From Chryseosolibacter sp964563295 (lineage in GTDB: Bacteria > Bacteroidota > Bacteroidia > Cytophagales > Cyclobacteriaceae): 64,000 bases of DNA. Within the stretch, counting starts at the first letter, position 1, and each line of letters opens with the position of its first letter. The notes under the pieces are model-generated. The model was not told the DNA's origin, ran no database searches, and was given only the letters and a program-made list of their open reading frames with translations. The stretch is from the NCBI GenBank assembly GCA_964563295.1, contig CAZLWX010000003.1:13457-77456 (forward strand), given 5' to 3'. A program made the translations under genes and the position numbers. Shown here piece after piece: positions 26,565 through 34,268 of the stretch.

Positions 26565-26580
26565 AGTTTCACGTGGAACG
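26565..26580. other. parS: parS-like ParB binding site 2
   Basis: On the minus strand this reads CGTTCCACGTGAAACT, matching the degenerate consensus TGTTNCACGTGAAACA at every core position (GTTNCACGTGAAAC) with only the outermost bases different. It lies 32 bp upstream of mnmG. Confidence 0.75.
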
Positions 26581-26617
26581 AAAACTTGCCCACAAAATCC
26601 ATCCACAATTCCACAAT

Positions 26618-26633
26618 TGTTTCACGTGAAACC
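26618..26633. other. parS: parS-like ParB binding site 3
   Basis: TGTTTCACGTGAAACC matches the parS consensus at 15 of 16 bases, including the full 14-bp palindromic core. It lies between ybeY and mnmG, 37 bp from site 2. Confidence 0.85.
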
Positions 26634-26637
26634 TAAC

Positions 26638-27060
26638 CTAGCGCAAAGATAGGCAAGCATCCTCTTTTTTGCGCATCCGGCTCTTTTCGGAGGGATTCTT
26701 GTCAGAATAACCCATCAAATGCAAGACTCCATGTACCATAACCCGGTCCAGCTCGTCCTGAAAGGGAACCCTGAGGTTCCTGGCATTTTCGCGAACACGA
26801 TCGATGCTTATAAAAATGTCGCCCTCAAGCTTGTGCGAGCCTTCACTATTGTCGAAGGTGATGATGTCCGTATAATAATCGTGGGCTAAATAGTGCTGAT
26901 TAATTCCCAACAGGTAGTCATCGCTACAGAAAATGAAATTCAGGGTCTGAATCTCATATCCGAACTCGTCGGATACTCTCTTAAGCCAGGAGATCGTCTT
27001 TCGCGGATGAGATGGTTTGAACCGTGTATCCTTGCGGAAGAATGAAATGGGCTCAGGCAT
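26638..27060 (-). CDS. ybeY: rRNA maturation endoribonuclease YbeY
   Basis: A 140-residue UPF0054 metalloprotein involved in 16S rRNA 3' processing and ribosome quality control. The central TDIITFDNSE and EGDIFISIDRV segments are typical, and the metal site is HGVLHLMGYSD. The third ligand position is Asp120 instead of the usual His, as in several other Bacteroidota members of the family. It overlaps the upstream HATPase gene by 8 bp, so both are one operon. The stop lies 5 bp from parS site 3. Confidence 0.92.
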   Translation of the reverse strand: MPEPISFFRKDTRFKPSHPRKTISWLKRVSDEFGYEIQTLNFIFCSDDYLLGINQHYLAHDYYTDIITFDNSEGSHKLEGDIFISIDRVRENARNLRVPFQDELDRVMVHGVLHLMGYSDKNPSEKSRMRKKEDACLSLR

Positions 27061-27475
27061 TCATGTAGAAGCTCAACTCGACAATCCGGCCATTTTCCCT
27101 GAAAAGCACCTCGTCGGAGAGATGCTTCATTAAGAAAATTCCCCTGCCGCCGGGCTTCTCAAGGTTTTCAGGAGCAGTCGGATCGGGAAGTTGCTCGAAA
27201 TCGAACCCCTCCCCTTCATCCTTAACCGTAAACTTGATTAAGCTATCCTGGAGGGAAAGGCTAAGGTGAACATTCTTCTTCTTGTTGTTCTGATTGCCGT
27301 GCTTGATTGCGTTGTTCACCGCTTCGGTAACGGCAATCATGATGTTTCCATAGATGTCGTCATCCAGGTGAAATCGATCTTTCGCATTGTCGATAAAACT
27401 CTCGATCATCCGGATGTTCTCCGTCATCGAGGGTACCTGAATGCTAATCGTGTCCATGGACCTCTTCTTACTCAT
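27053..27475 (-). CDS. RsbW-like ATP-binding protein (HATPase, anti-sigma-factor type)
   Basis: A 140-residue protein of the HATPase_c_2 family. The N-box is AVTEAVNNAIKHGNQ, followed by FTVKDEGEGFD (G1) and GGRGIFLMKHLSDEV (G2). The size and motifs match RsbW/SpoIIAB serine kinases that act on anti-anti-sigma factors, but no STAS or sigma gene is adjacent, so the partner is unknown. It overlaps both neighbours by 8 bp (DUF4175 upstream, ybeY downstream), a tight and conserved Bacteroidota arrangement. Confidence 0.85.
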   Translation of the reverse strand: MSKKRSMDTISIQVPSMTENIRMIESFIDNAKDRFHLDDDIYGNIMIAVTEAVNNAIKHGNQNNKKKNVHLSLSLQDSLIKFTVKDEGEGFDFEQLPDPTAPENLEKPGGRGIFLMKHLSDEVLFRENGRIVELSFYMNA

Positions 27476-30400
27476 TGGTGCCCATTCGCTTGAAGTAATC
27501 GCTAACCTCCTTCTTGTAGTATGGGTACAGCTTTGGCGGAATGGTTTTCAGCAATTCTACTTCTTTTTCCTTGAGACGCAAATATTCCTCGAATGCCTTG
27601 GGAATCTCCTTGTCGTAGTCCTTCGCAGTCTCTCCCTTGCGCTCGTCGTCCATGTCCTGTTCTCTCATCGACTTCTCAGCTTCCAGAAGCCGGGTTAGAA
27701 TTTCCTTTTGTCTTCGAATCAGCTGATCGGTCAGGTTCTTGTTCACCAGATCCATTTCGGTTTGCTCCATCTTCCCCGGTAAGTCGCCTCCAGGCATCTG
27801 CCCCTCCTCCTTCATTTTCTCTTGCATTTCCTGCAATGCCCGCCGGATCCTTTCCTGCTCCGCGGCCATTTCAGCAAGTTCCTCTGAAAGCTGGCGGCCA
27901 GTTTTTCCGCTGTTCTTTAATTCCTCGATTCTCTGATTCAATTGTTGCTGCATCTGACTCAGATTAGGCTTATCGCCTTTCTTGTTCGACTTCTTCATCG
28001 ACGGGCGCGCGTTAGCCATCATTTGCATCATCATGTCGAAATGATCATCCAACATCAAGGCGAGATTGTTGATCGACGTCATACTCATCTGCATCTCACT
28101 GGAGGCTTGAGGACGCCGTCTCTCCCGGTTTGCATCTATCGCCTTATCAAGGTGATTGTTGAGTTCCCCAATCTCGCGCGTAATAAAGGAACCCATCATC
28201 GGGTCGCGCTTTCCAAGCTCTAACAAACTGTCTTCCAGCACTTTAGAATCATCTTTCAGCTTCAACTGGAGCTGAGCCAGCGTATTAAAGCGCGGGTCGT
28301 TTTGCTGCAGTTCGTTGAATTGCCTGATCAAGTCTTCCTGATCGAATGACAGCTTGACGAGTCCGTGCAGGATCTGGCGCAACGACTCAAGATTTTGCAT
28401 GTCCATTTCCATTTGCATTGAGCTCTGCATGCTTTCCATTTGCTGCTGCATCTGCTGCATTTGCTGCAACGCTTTGTTCTGAGGACTCTTGGAGTTTGAC
28501 GGCTGATTTTGCTGAAGCATCTGCTGGCTTTGCTCCTGTTGTTCCTGAACTTCCTGCGATTCCTGTTCGCCGGGCAAATTATCTGGTTTATCCAGTTCAT
28601 TGCCGAGCTTCTCAAGCTCCTGCAGTTTTTCGGCTGTCTTCTTGAATTCCTCCTTTAGTCGTTCCTGCTCCTTCGCCAGACTTTGGCTGTCGTCCGACTC
28701 TTCTTCGTTGCCGGAAGGCTGAGATTTATCGTCAGAGTCATTGCCATCACTTTCATTATTGTCTTTTTTATTTTTGTCTTTCTCCTCGCTGTCCTTGCGC
28801 GATCCCTTGGAATCCTTCCCTTTCGAATCCTTCAGGTTATCTTCAAGGGTTTCGGTTTTTTCGAGCAACTCCTTTTGACCCTCGATTTGCTTTTTGAGAT
28901 CGTCCACCGCCTGATCCAGCTTGAAATCATACTGCAGTTGCTTGAAGAGCTCCAGCGTACGCTCGAGTTCCTTTTCAAGGTTGTTTGTATTCTGATTCAG
29001 CTTGTCGAGCAGTTTCTGTATCTGTGACAAATCGGTATTTTCATTGAGCAGCTTCTGCAGTTCCTCAAAAAGACGTTTGGTCTCCTCATCGAGCAACTCA
29101 TCCATGAGCTTTTGTATCTGCATCGCTTTTTCACGGATACGTTCGTCCTGCTCGGTGAAAGCATCTTTTTTGTTTTCCAGCAGTTTGTTCTGCTCCTTCA
29201 TCTGCTCGATCATTTGATCCAATCCCTGCTTTTGCTGAATGATATCCTCGAGCATCTTTTTGTCTTGCCAGTCGAGGTTCTGCTTGCCTCTCAGTTTCTG
29301 ATGGGCCTGGTCAATCTGGTCCTGAAGCTTCGTCGCCTCATTGAAGCTGCGGTCAATTTGCTGCTGAGTTTGTGATTGCGAACGACTTATTTCAGCGGCC
29401 AGCTTCTCTTCTGTCGGCAGCAAAAATGTGTAGCGGGATGACTTGGTGGATTTGCTTCCATTGACGCCATCGTTGTCCCACACCTGGAGAAAATACTCGA
29501 GTTGATCGCCTGGCTTGAGCTTGAGGGAATCAACGGACCAATTGTAAAAAAAACTCTGCTGAAGTTGATTACGCTGCACGGGGATCCTGACGGTTCCGTT
29601 TGCAATTTCCTTCGACTTATCGTTTCGTATTTGATAATGGAGAAATAAGCGCGTTACCCCGTAATCATCGCCAACCATTCCACCAAGAATTACTCGCTCA
29701 TAGAGAATAGAGTCGCGGTAGTTGTTAACTACTATTTGGGGAAACTGGTCTTTGACCACATCGATTCGATAGGCTATTCGTTCCTTGTTGCGACTCTTGT
29801 CGTTTGCGAGGATGATCTCGTACTGATCGGGTTCAACGAATCGCTTTGAATACTTAAATAATTGACTACCAGATTCTTGGAAGGGAATTAACTCCTTGCC
29901 GTCGGAGAACCGGATATTGGCTTTTTCAGCGTGCGCGGTGCCAAGATTCCACCTCACGACCGTGCCCTCGGGAACCTCGAGATTCCCCGCGTTAAGGATT
30001 TTTTCGTTTCGTCTCTGGATATACCGGGGGTATTCAAGGTCGACATTAAACTGGGTTACTTCCGGCCGATTAGCCAGTTCCACGCGATAGGTTTCGGAAA
30101 AGAATCCGGCCGCTTCCACCTGGAAGGCGAAAGGTTGTTGGATGCGTTCGATGGTATACTCGAAATCTCCATCGCCGGTGTTGACGAGTTTGAAGCGTTG
30201 GTCGTTGGAGACCAGGTATGCATTTGGTGGAATCGCCTTTCCTTCCAGTCGCAGCTTAATGGTAAAATCTTCGTTGAAGAATCCGTTCAGCGATTCATTT
30301 ACTATCCGGAACTGAAAAGGAGCGGCAGGAGTGTATTCCCGATTGAAGTGCACGATGCGATCAGTGCTCTGGAGAATGATGTTTTGATTGATTAGCAGGA

Positions 30401-30896
30401 TAATCAGGATGACGGCGCCGGGGATGAGCAGGTACTTGAGGTAGCGCCGGTTCTCTTTCAGGTTGACCACCGAGTCGAATGACATTGGCTCAAACTCGTG
30501 TGTCTTCTGTTGGATGCTGGCATAGGTCAGCGCCGATGTCCGTTCGGTCGCCGAAAGTTGAATCAGGTTCACCAGCCGGTCTTTTACCGACGGCATGGAG
30601 CGGCCGATGATCCGGGCGGCCTGTTCCTCGTCGAGACCTCGCTTAACAAGCCACCACTTGAATGGTTGATTAAGAAATTTAAATACGCAGAAAGCGGCAA
30701 TAGCAAAGAAGGTAAGAACGATGAGAAATCTTGCCCAGGGACCCAGCCAGAGATTATGCTCCAGCAGTGAGGCGAGCAGAAAGTATCCTGCAAGAATCGC
30801 GAGGGTTAGAATCGTTCCCCGGATGAATAGATTGAGATAGTATTTTTTCTGAAAAGATCTGATCTTTTCATGGATTCGCCCTACACCATCGCTCAT
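27468..30896 (-). CDS. DUF4175 family large membrane-anchored coiled-coil protein
   Basis: A 1142-residue protein. Two N-terminal transmembrane segments (about residues 25-45 and 55-75) and a third near 150-172 precede a periplasmic beta-rich region to about residue 480. The remainder is a very long charged coiled coil, rich in Gln, Glu and Lys. It includes a Ser/Asp/Lys low-complexity stretch (near 700-745) and Gln/Met-rich helices (near 795-850, QQMQQMQQQMESMQ). DUF4175 is typical of Bacteroidota, and the role is unknown. Its end overlaps the RsbW-like gene. The Gln repeats give the DNA a CTG/TTG-rich look around 28400-28560, which is coding and not a separate repeat element. Confidence 0.85.
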   Translation of the reverse strand: MSDGVGRIHEKIRSFQKKYYLNLFIRGTILTLAILAGYFLLASLLEHNLWLGPWARFLIVLTFFAIAAFCVFKFLNQPFKWWLVKRGLDEEQAARIIGRSMPSVKDRLVNLIQLSATERTSALTYASIQQKTHEFEPMSFDSVVNLKENRRYLKYLLIPGAVILIILLINQNIILQSTDRIVHFNREYTPAAPFQFRIVNESLNGFFNEDFTIKLRLEGKAIPPNAYLVSNDQRFKLVNTGDGDFEYTIERIQQPFAFQVEAAGFFSETYRVELANRPEVTQFNVDLEYPRYIQRRNEKILNAGNLEVPEGTVVRWNLGTAHAEKANIRFSDGKELIPFQESGSQLFKYSKRFVEPDQYEIILANDKSRNKERIAYRIDVVKDQFPQIVVNNYRDSILYERVILGGMVGDDYGVTRLFLHYQIRNDKSKEIANGTVRIPVQRNQLQQSFFYNWSVDSLKLKPGDQLEYFLQVWDNDGVNGSKSTKSSRYTFLLPTEEKLAAEISRSQSQTQQQIDRSFNEATKLQDQIDQAHQKLRGKQNLDWQDKKMLEDIIQQKQGLDQMIEQMKEQNKLLENKKDAFTEQDERIREKAMQIQKLMDELLDEETKRLFEELQKLLNENTDLSQIQKLLDKLNQNTNNLEKELERTLELFKQLQYDFKLDQAVDDLKKQIEGQKELLEKTETLEDNLKDSKGKDSKGSRKDSEEKDKNKKDNNESDGNDSDDKSQPSGNEEESDDSQSLAKEQERLKEEFKKTAEKLQELEKLGNELDKPDNLPGEQESQEVQEQQEQSQQMLQQNQPSNSKSPQNKALQQMQQMQQQMESMQSSMQMEMDMQNLESLRQILHGLVKLSFDQEDLIRQFNELQQNDPRFNTLAQLQLKLKDDSKVLEDSLLELGKRDPMMGSFITREIGELNNHLDKAIDANRERRRPQASSEMQMSMTSINNLALMLDDHFDMMMQMMANARPSMKKSNKKGDKPNLSQMQQQLNQRIEELKNSGKTGRQLSEELAEMAAEQERIRRALQEMQEKMKEEGQMPGGDLPGKMEQTEMDLVNKNLTDQLIRRQKEILTRLLEAEKSMREQDMDDERKGETAKDYDKEIPKAFEEYLRLKEKEVELLKTIPPKLYPYYKKEVSDYFKRMGTNE

Positions 30897-30991
30897 CGTC
30901 AGTCTATTTAGATAATCAAACGAAGTTATCGTTTACAAAGTTGAGCCAACACCGAAGATAACTTTCTGTTGCCAACGAAACAAAGTTATGG

Positions 30992-31366
30992 CTAACGCTG
31001 GCCGGACGCAGGTGTCCAATCGTATTCTTTTTCAAAGTACTCCATGACGTGAATTTTCAGGAGTTTCTCCTGCTCGAGTAGGTCAAAATGGGGTAGTTTC
31101 CGGATCAGCCGCCAGTGGGGCCAGCCGTCTGCGTCGAGTCCCTCCAGTTCGTAATAGCCGGCCAGGCTGAGCACCTTGCAAATACCGGTATGCATGAGGT
31201 CTTGCTTTTCTTCCTTTGAAAAATTTCGATTGCCCTTGCCGAGTTCCTGAACCCCAATGAGGAAAAGCACTCCATTAAGATCCTTAGGCTTCTTGCCGAT
31301 GATGCTATTCAGGTCATCGAGCAGGGAGTTCCATTTTCTGTCCAGGTCAAGGTCCCGCTTAAACAT
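30992..31366 (-). CDS. Conserved hypothetical protein
   Basis: A 124-residue soluble, mostly helical protein without signal peptide. Recognisable segments are GVLFLIGVQELGKG, KVLSLAGYYELEG and DADGWPHWRLIRKLP, a pattern I associate with an uncharacterised Bacteroidota family. It overlaps the start-side neighbour (AhpD-like protein) by 8 bp, so the two form an operon. The 95-bp gap downstream holds a dispersed inverted repeat AAGTTATC/GATAACTT (30923-30930 and 30957-30964). The function is unknown. Confidence 0.65.
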   Translation of the reverse strand: MFKRDLDLDRKWNSLLDDLNSIIGKKPKDLNGVLFLIGVQELGKGNRNFSKEEKQDLMHTGICKVLSLAGYYELEGLDADGWPHWRLIRKLPHFDLLEQEKLLKIHVMEYFEKEYDWTPASGQR

Positions 31367-31700
31367 GTTGAAGCTCCTCCCAGAATTCGAATGCTCGCCT
31401 CAAATGGGGTATAACAATCGTACCACCAATGAGGGTCGCAATCCCCATGGCTTCATGGACTTCTTCCGTAGTCAAACCGGCTTCGCGACATTTTTCAAGG
31501 TGATAACGCACACAATCGTCGCAGCGAAGAACGAGTGAACACGTCAGGCCGATCACTTCCTTGGTTCGGACATCCAGTTTTCCTTCCTGATAAGCGTTGG
31601 TATCGAGGTTGAAGATCCGCTTCAGGATCAGGTTTTCCGAATCCAAAATCTTCTCATTCATCCTGCTGCGATAGCTATTAAAATCTTGCACTAATCCCAT
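31359..31700 (-). CDS. Carboxymuconolactone decarboxylase / AhpD-like protein
   Basis: A 113-residue helical protein of the CMD/AhpD superfamily. The redox signature is LRCDDCVRYHLEKC, with Cys60, Cys63 and His67, as in alkylhydroperoxidase-type members, followed by the typical AMGIATLIGGTIVIPH segment. The start at 31700 (MGLVQDF) is chosen because the 55 residues upstream are atypical, and a perfect -7 promoter box lies 34 bp upstream of it. It may reduce peroxides or act as a thiol-dependent oxidoreductase; the partner is unknown. Confidence 0.85.
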   Translation of the reverse strand: MGLVQDFNSYRSRMNEKILDSENLILKRIFNLDTNAYQEGKLDVRTKEVIGLTCSLVLRCDDCVRYHLEKCREAGLTTEEVHEAMGIATLIGGTIVIPHLRRAFEFWEELQHV

Positions 31701-31734
31701 AAGTGTTTTTTTGTTAGCCCTGCTAATTTCAAGA

Positions 31735-31742
31735 CAAAGATA
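31735..31742 (-). promoter_or_regulatory. -7 promoter element of the AhpD-like gene
   Basis: Minus-strand TATCTTTG is a perfect TAnnTTTG box, 34 bp before the ATG at 31700. It lies in the 50-bp divergent region shared with comF. Confidence 0.6.
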
Positions 31743-31750
31743 GTTGTGAT

Positions 31751-32455
31751 TTGAACAATTCAGGATTAGTTGAAATACTGACCGACTTTGCGGCTCTGTT
31801 CTTTCCCCGTTATTGTCGCGGCTGCGATGACGCGCTGGTTCGCGGGGAGGAGCTGATCTGCACACGGTGCATGATCGAAATGCCGCGGTCGGGGTACCAC
31901 CTCGATCCTTGCAATCCGTTCTTCACCAAATTCAGAGGCCGGATCCCTGTACGGCATGTGATGACATTATTCAAGTTTGTCAAGGGCAGCCGTGTACAAC
32001 ATCTGCTCCACGCCCTCAAATACAGGAATCAACCGGAGCTCGGGGTTACGCTCGGCAGGATTTATGGACAGGATTTGGTCCAATCGGATTTTCGTGGAGC
32101 GTTCGACTTGATTGTCCCGGTTCCGTTGCACCCTTCGAGGAGAAGGAGCCGCGGGTATAATCAAAGTGAAGAGTTCGGCAAAGGCATGGGCGAGATTTTA
32201 GGAGTGGAATGTACCGATCGCCTGATGCGTAGAACCCAACGCACTACGACGCAAACGCGGCGGTCGAGGCTGAAGCGGTGGGAGAACGTTAGCTCGGTTT
32301 TTGAAGTGGTTCGGCCAGATGCCATACGGACGCGTCGGGTCTTGCTGGTCGATGATGTAGTTACCACTGGGGCGACCCTCGAGGCCTGCGGTGGCTCGTT
32401 GGTGCGCGCTGGCTGTGGTGAGCTGAGTATTGCCTGTATCGCATCGACACAGTAG
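31751..32455 (+). CDS. comF: ComF family phosphoribosyltransferase-like protein
   Basis: A 234-residue ComF protein. The N-terminus has the zinc-finger-like Cys pairs CRGC (residues 22-25) and CTRC (about 38-41). The phosphoribosyltransferase domain carries DLIVPVPLHPSRRRSRGYNQSEEF (in part) and the PRPP motif VLLVDDVVTTGAT. ComF takes part in DNA uptake during competence in several bacteria; here the role is inferred from the family. No ATG is available: the best start is the TTG at 31751, shortly after a 7/8 -7 box (TAGTTGTG at 31741-31748). Confidence 0.88.
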   Translation: MNNSGLVEILTDFAALFFPRYCRGCDDALVRGEELICTRCMIEMPRSGYHLDPCNPFFTKFRGRIPVRHVMTLFKFVKGSRVQHLLHALKYRNQPELGVTLGRIYGQDLVQSDFRGAFDLIVPVPLHPSRRRSRGYNQSEEFGKGMGEILGVECTDRLMRRTQRTTTQTRRSRLKRWENVSSVFEVVRPDAIRTRRVLLVDDVVTTGATLEACGGSLVRAGCGELSIACIASTQ

Positions 32456-32467
32456 AGCAAAAAAGAA

Positions 32468-32493
32468 AACCCCCTCCGTTGCCGGAGAGGGTT
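32468..32493 (-). terminator. Rho-independent terminator of gldJ (possibly shared with comF)
   Basis: An 11-bp stem with one C-A mismatch and a 4-base loop TTGC. On the minus strand a T-rich tract follows (complement of the A run at 32461-32469), so it terminates gldJ. For comF the downstream sequence is not T-rich, so shared use is weaker. Confidence 0.82.
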
Positions 32494-32515
32494 ATGTGAA
32501 TTTCTTCGATTACTC

Positions 32516-33733
32516 CTAGTAATTCGAACCGGCTCTGATCATTGCGCAGCGGAAGCCGATTGTAGCAGTTGCAGAATCCTGGTCGAGGTAACGTCTTGTT
32601 CCAGGGGACATCCAGTAGGCAACGTCTTTCCAGGAACCGCCTTTGTAAACGCGGGCACGGTCCGTAATCAGCGACGTAAAGCCTTCAGGGTTCTTCTCCA
32701 GGTTATTGTAGTTTTTGGCGTCGTCGAGGAAGCCATCGCGGCGGATCGGGTTGAGGTCATCAAAATCCTGGAATGACATCGGGCGGTAAACATCCATTAC
32801 CCATTCGCTCACATTTCCGGCCATGTTGTACAAGCCATAATCGTTAGGCGGAAATTCGTAAATGTATGACGTGATTAGCGCGCCGTCGTTGAGGCGGCCA
32901 GCTATACCAGCGTAGTCGCCGCGGCCTCTTTTGAAGTTGGCCAGCATGAAGCCCATCTGCTTACCATAGGGATTTCTTACCGCGTGACCATCCCATGGAT
33001 AAATCCGTTGGTGGGTTTGCATTTCCTCGAGCCATTGCGTGCCGATCAAAGCCTGAGCCGCGTATTCCCATTCTGCCTCTGTAGGAAGGCGATAATCGGG
33101 CACAACAATACCGGATTCCAGGGGGATTCGTCCGTCGCTTTCGGCATACTCTTCACCGGCGTCACGCGCGAGCTGCATGTTCACCGCCATCGTACGCCAG
33201 GTGGAATACTTGTAGGCTTGGTTCCAGCTTACACCGACGACGGGGAAGAACCTGAAACCAGGGTAGCGGAAGTAATGATGGATATAAGGATCGTTGAATG
33301 CAAGTTTTCCAACCCAGACGTTCGTGTCGGGGAGCGCAGCCTGGTAGGCTTCCTGTGAAGAGTCTTTAGCCAGGTAGTGAATATATTCCAGCCAGTGAAT
33401 GTTGGCGATTTCAGTTTCATCCATGTAGAAAGAGGCCACCGACACGGTTCTTTCGATGTTGTCGCGGTATGACATAACATCCTCTTCAAACGAACCCATC
33501 ACGGCGCGTCCGCCCTCGATGAAGACCATGTTGGGTGCATCGGGTTGACCTTCAAAGTCAGAGACTATGTACCCTCCGTTCTCTTCGTCATTATAGGCAA
33601 GCCCTGTGGCCGTGCTCATCTGGCCTGGGTTTGAGGCCGTGGGCCTTCCCCCCCCACCGCCAAACAACGAGCAGCCCGAGAGCGCCAATGAGCCGCCAAT
33701 CACACACAAAAGAGCTCTGAAACTATACCTCAT
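32516..33733 (-). CDS. gldJ: Gliding motility lipoprotein GldJ (SUMF1/formylglycine-enzyme fold)
   Basis: A 405-residue lipoprotein with lipobox LALSGC (Cys20) followed by a Gly-rich linker. The sulfatase-modifying-factor fold is visible as VFIEGGRAVMGSFEED, TVSVASFYMDETEIANIHW (in part), FPVVGVSWNQAYKYSTW, YRLPTEAEWEYAA, NMAGNVSEWVMDVYR and RVYKGGSWKDVAYWM, ending ATIGFRCA. GldJ is required for type IX secretion and gliding in Flavobacteria. Identification over GldK rests on its length and lipoprotein form. The start MRYSFRALL at 33733 is preferred to the longer frame that lacks a signal peptide. The 283 bp upstream (33734-34016) contain no gene I can support, only a 7/8 -7 box (TATATTAG). 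Confidence 0.85.
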   Translation of the reverse strand: MRYSFRALLCVIGGSLALSGCSLFGGGGGRPTASNPGQMSTATGLAYNDEENGGYIVSDFEGQPDAPNMVFIEGGRAVMGSFEEDVMSYRDNIERTVSVASFYMDETEIANIHWLEYIHYLAKDSSQEAYQAALPDTNVWVGKLAFNDPYIHHYFRYPGFRFFPVVGVSWNQAYKYSTWRTMAVNMQLARDAGEEYAESDGRIPLESGIVVPDYRLPTEAEWEYAAQALIGTQWLEEMQTHQRIYPWDGHAVRNPYGKQMGFMLANFKRGRGDYAGIAGRLNDGALITSYIYEFPPNDYGLYNMAGNVSEWVMDVYRPMSFQDFDDLNPIRRDGFLDDAKNYNNLEKNPEGFTSLITDRARVYKGGSWKDVAYWMSPGTRRYLDQDSATATIGFRCAMIRAGSNY

Positions 33734-34016
33734 TTTGATTTTCGATTTTAAACTAAATGCTAATATAAGGAGATAATTAAGTGTTTTCCAAGCAGTCGCT
33801 TTTAAATCCCTGAATCTTTGATCGAACAGCAGACGACTCCATCGTGCGCAATTTAGAACGCCGTCAAATGTCAAGTATTGTGTTCGGGAATCACTAGTCC
33901 AAAACTGGGAAGTCGAATGCCCGAAGAAGGCTCAAAATCATCGTTTACCAAACAAGGCGGGCGGCAGATTACAATGGCACGCTATTTCGTATATATCCGT
34001 GAAATTTGCCTAATTT

Positions 34017-34268
34017 ATGTATACCCTGCAGGATTTTCGAATCATGCCATTCGAAAAAAAGTGTGATGTGATTACGTTCAACGGAAGCTATCTTTCGCAA
34101 CGCACTTTAGGAGATTGTAAGGTCTTCCTATACCATGCCAGCGATTTTTTCATCGAGGTTTTTTATTCCCCCAAGCATCAAAAGGTGCTGATGATAAATG
34201 CTTTCGACAAGTCGGTCGGCCTGGAGCCCTACCTCGACAATATTTCATTGGGCGACCTCAACGGTTGA
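34017..34268 (+). CDS. Small conserved hypothetical protein
   Basis: A protein of 83 residues from the ATG at 34017, or 74 from the ATG at 34044. It has a compact, mixed alpha/beta composition: CDVITFNGSYLSQRTLG, VFLYHASDFFIEVFY and VLMINAFDKSVGLEPYLD. It resembles small uncharacterised Cytophagales proteins. Its last 40 bp overlap the convergent mfd gene. It could be read as chance because of its size, but the composition and the pattern of hydrophobic residues favour a real protein. The function is unknown. Confidence 0.6.
   Translation: MYTLQDFRIMPFEKKCDVITFNGSYLSQRTLGDCKVFLYHASDFFIEVFYSPKHQKVLMINAFDKSVGLEPYLDNISLGDLNG

Noticed and set aside
28400..28560. Apparent CTG/TTG repeat tract
   Set aside because: It encodes the Gln/Met-rich coiled coil of the DUF4175 protein; no exact unit repeats of the microsatellite or CRISPR type.
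33734..34016. 62-codon ORF (33878-34066) upstream of the small protein
   Set aside because: Its sequence has no consistent fold pattern and overlaps the better ORF starting at 34017.
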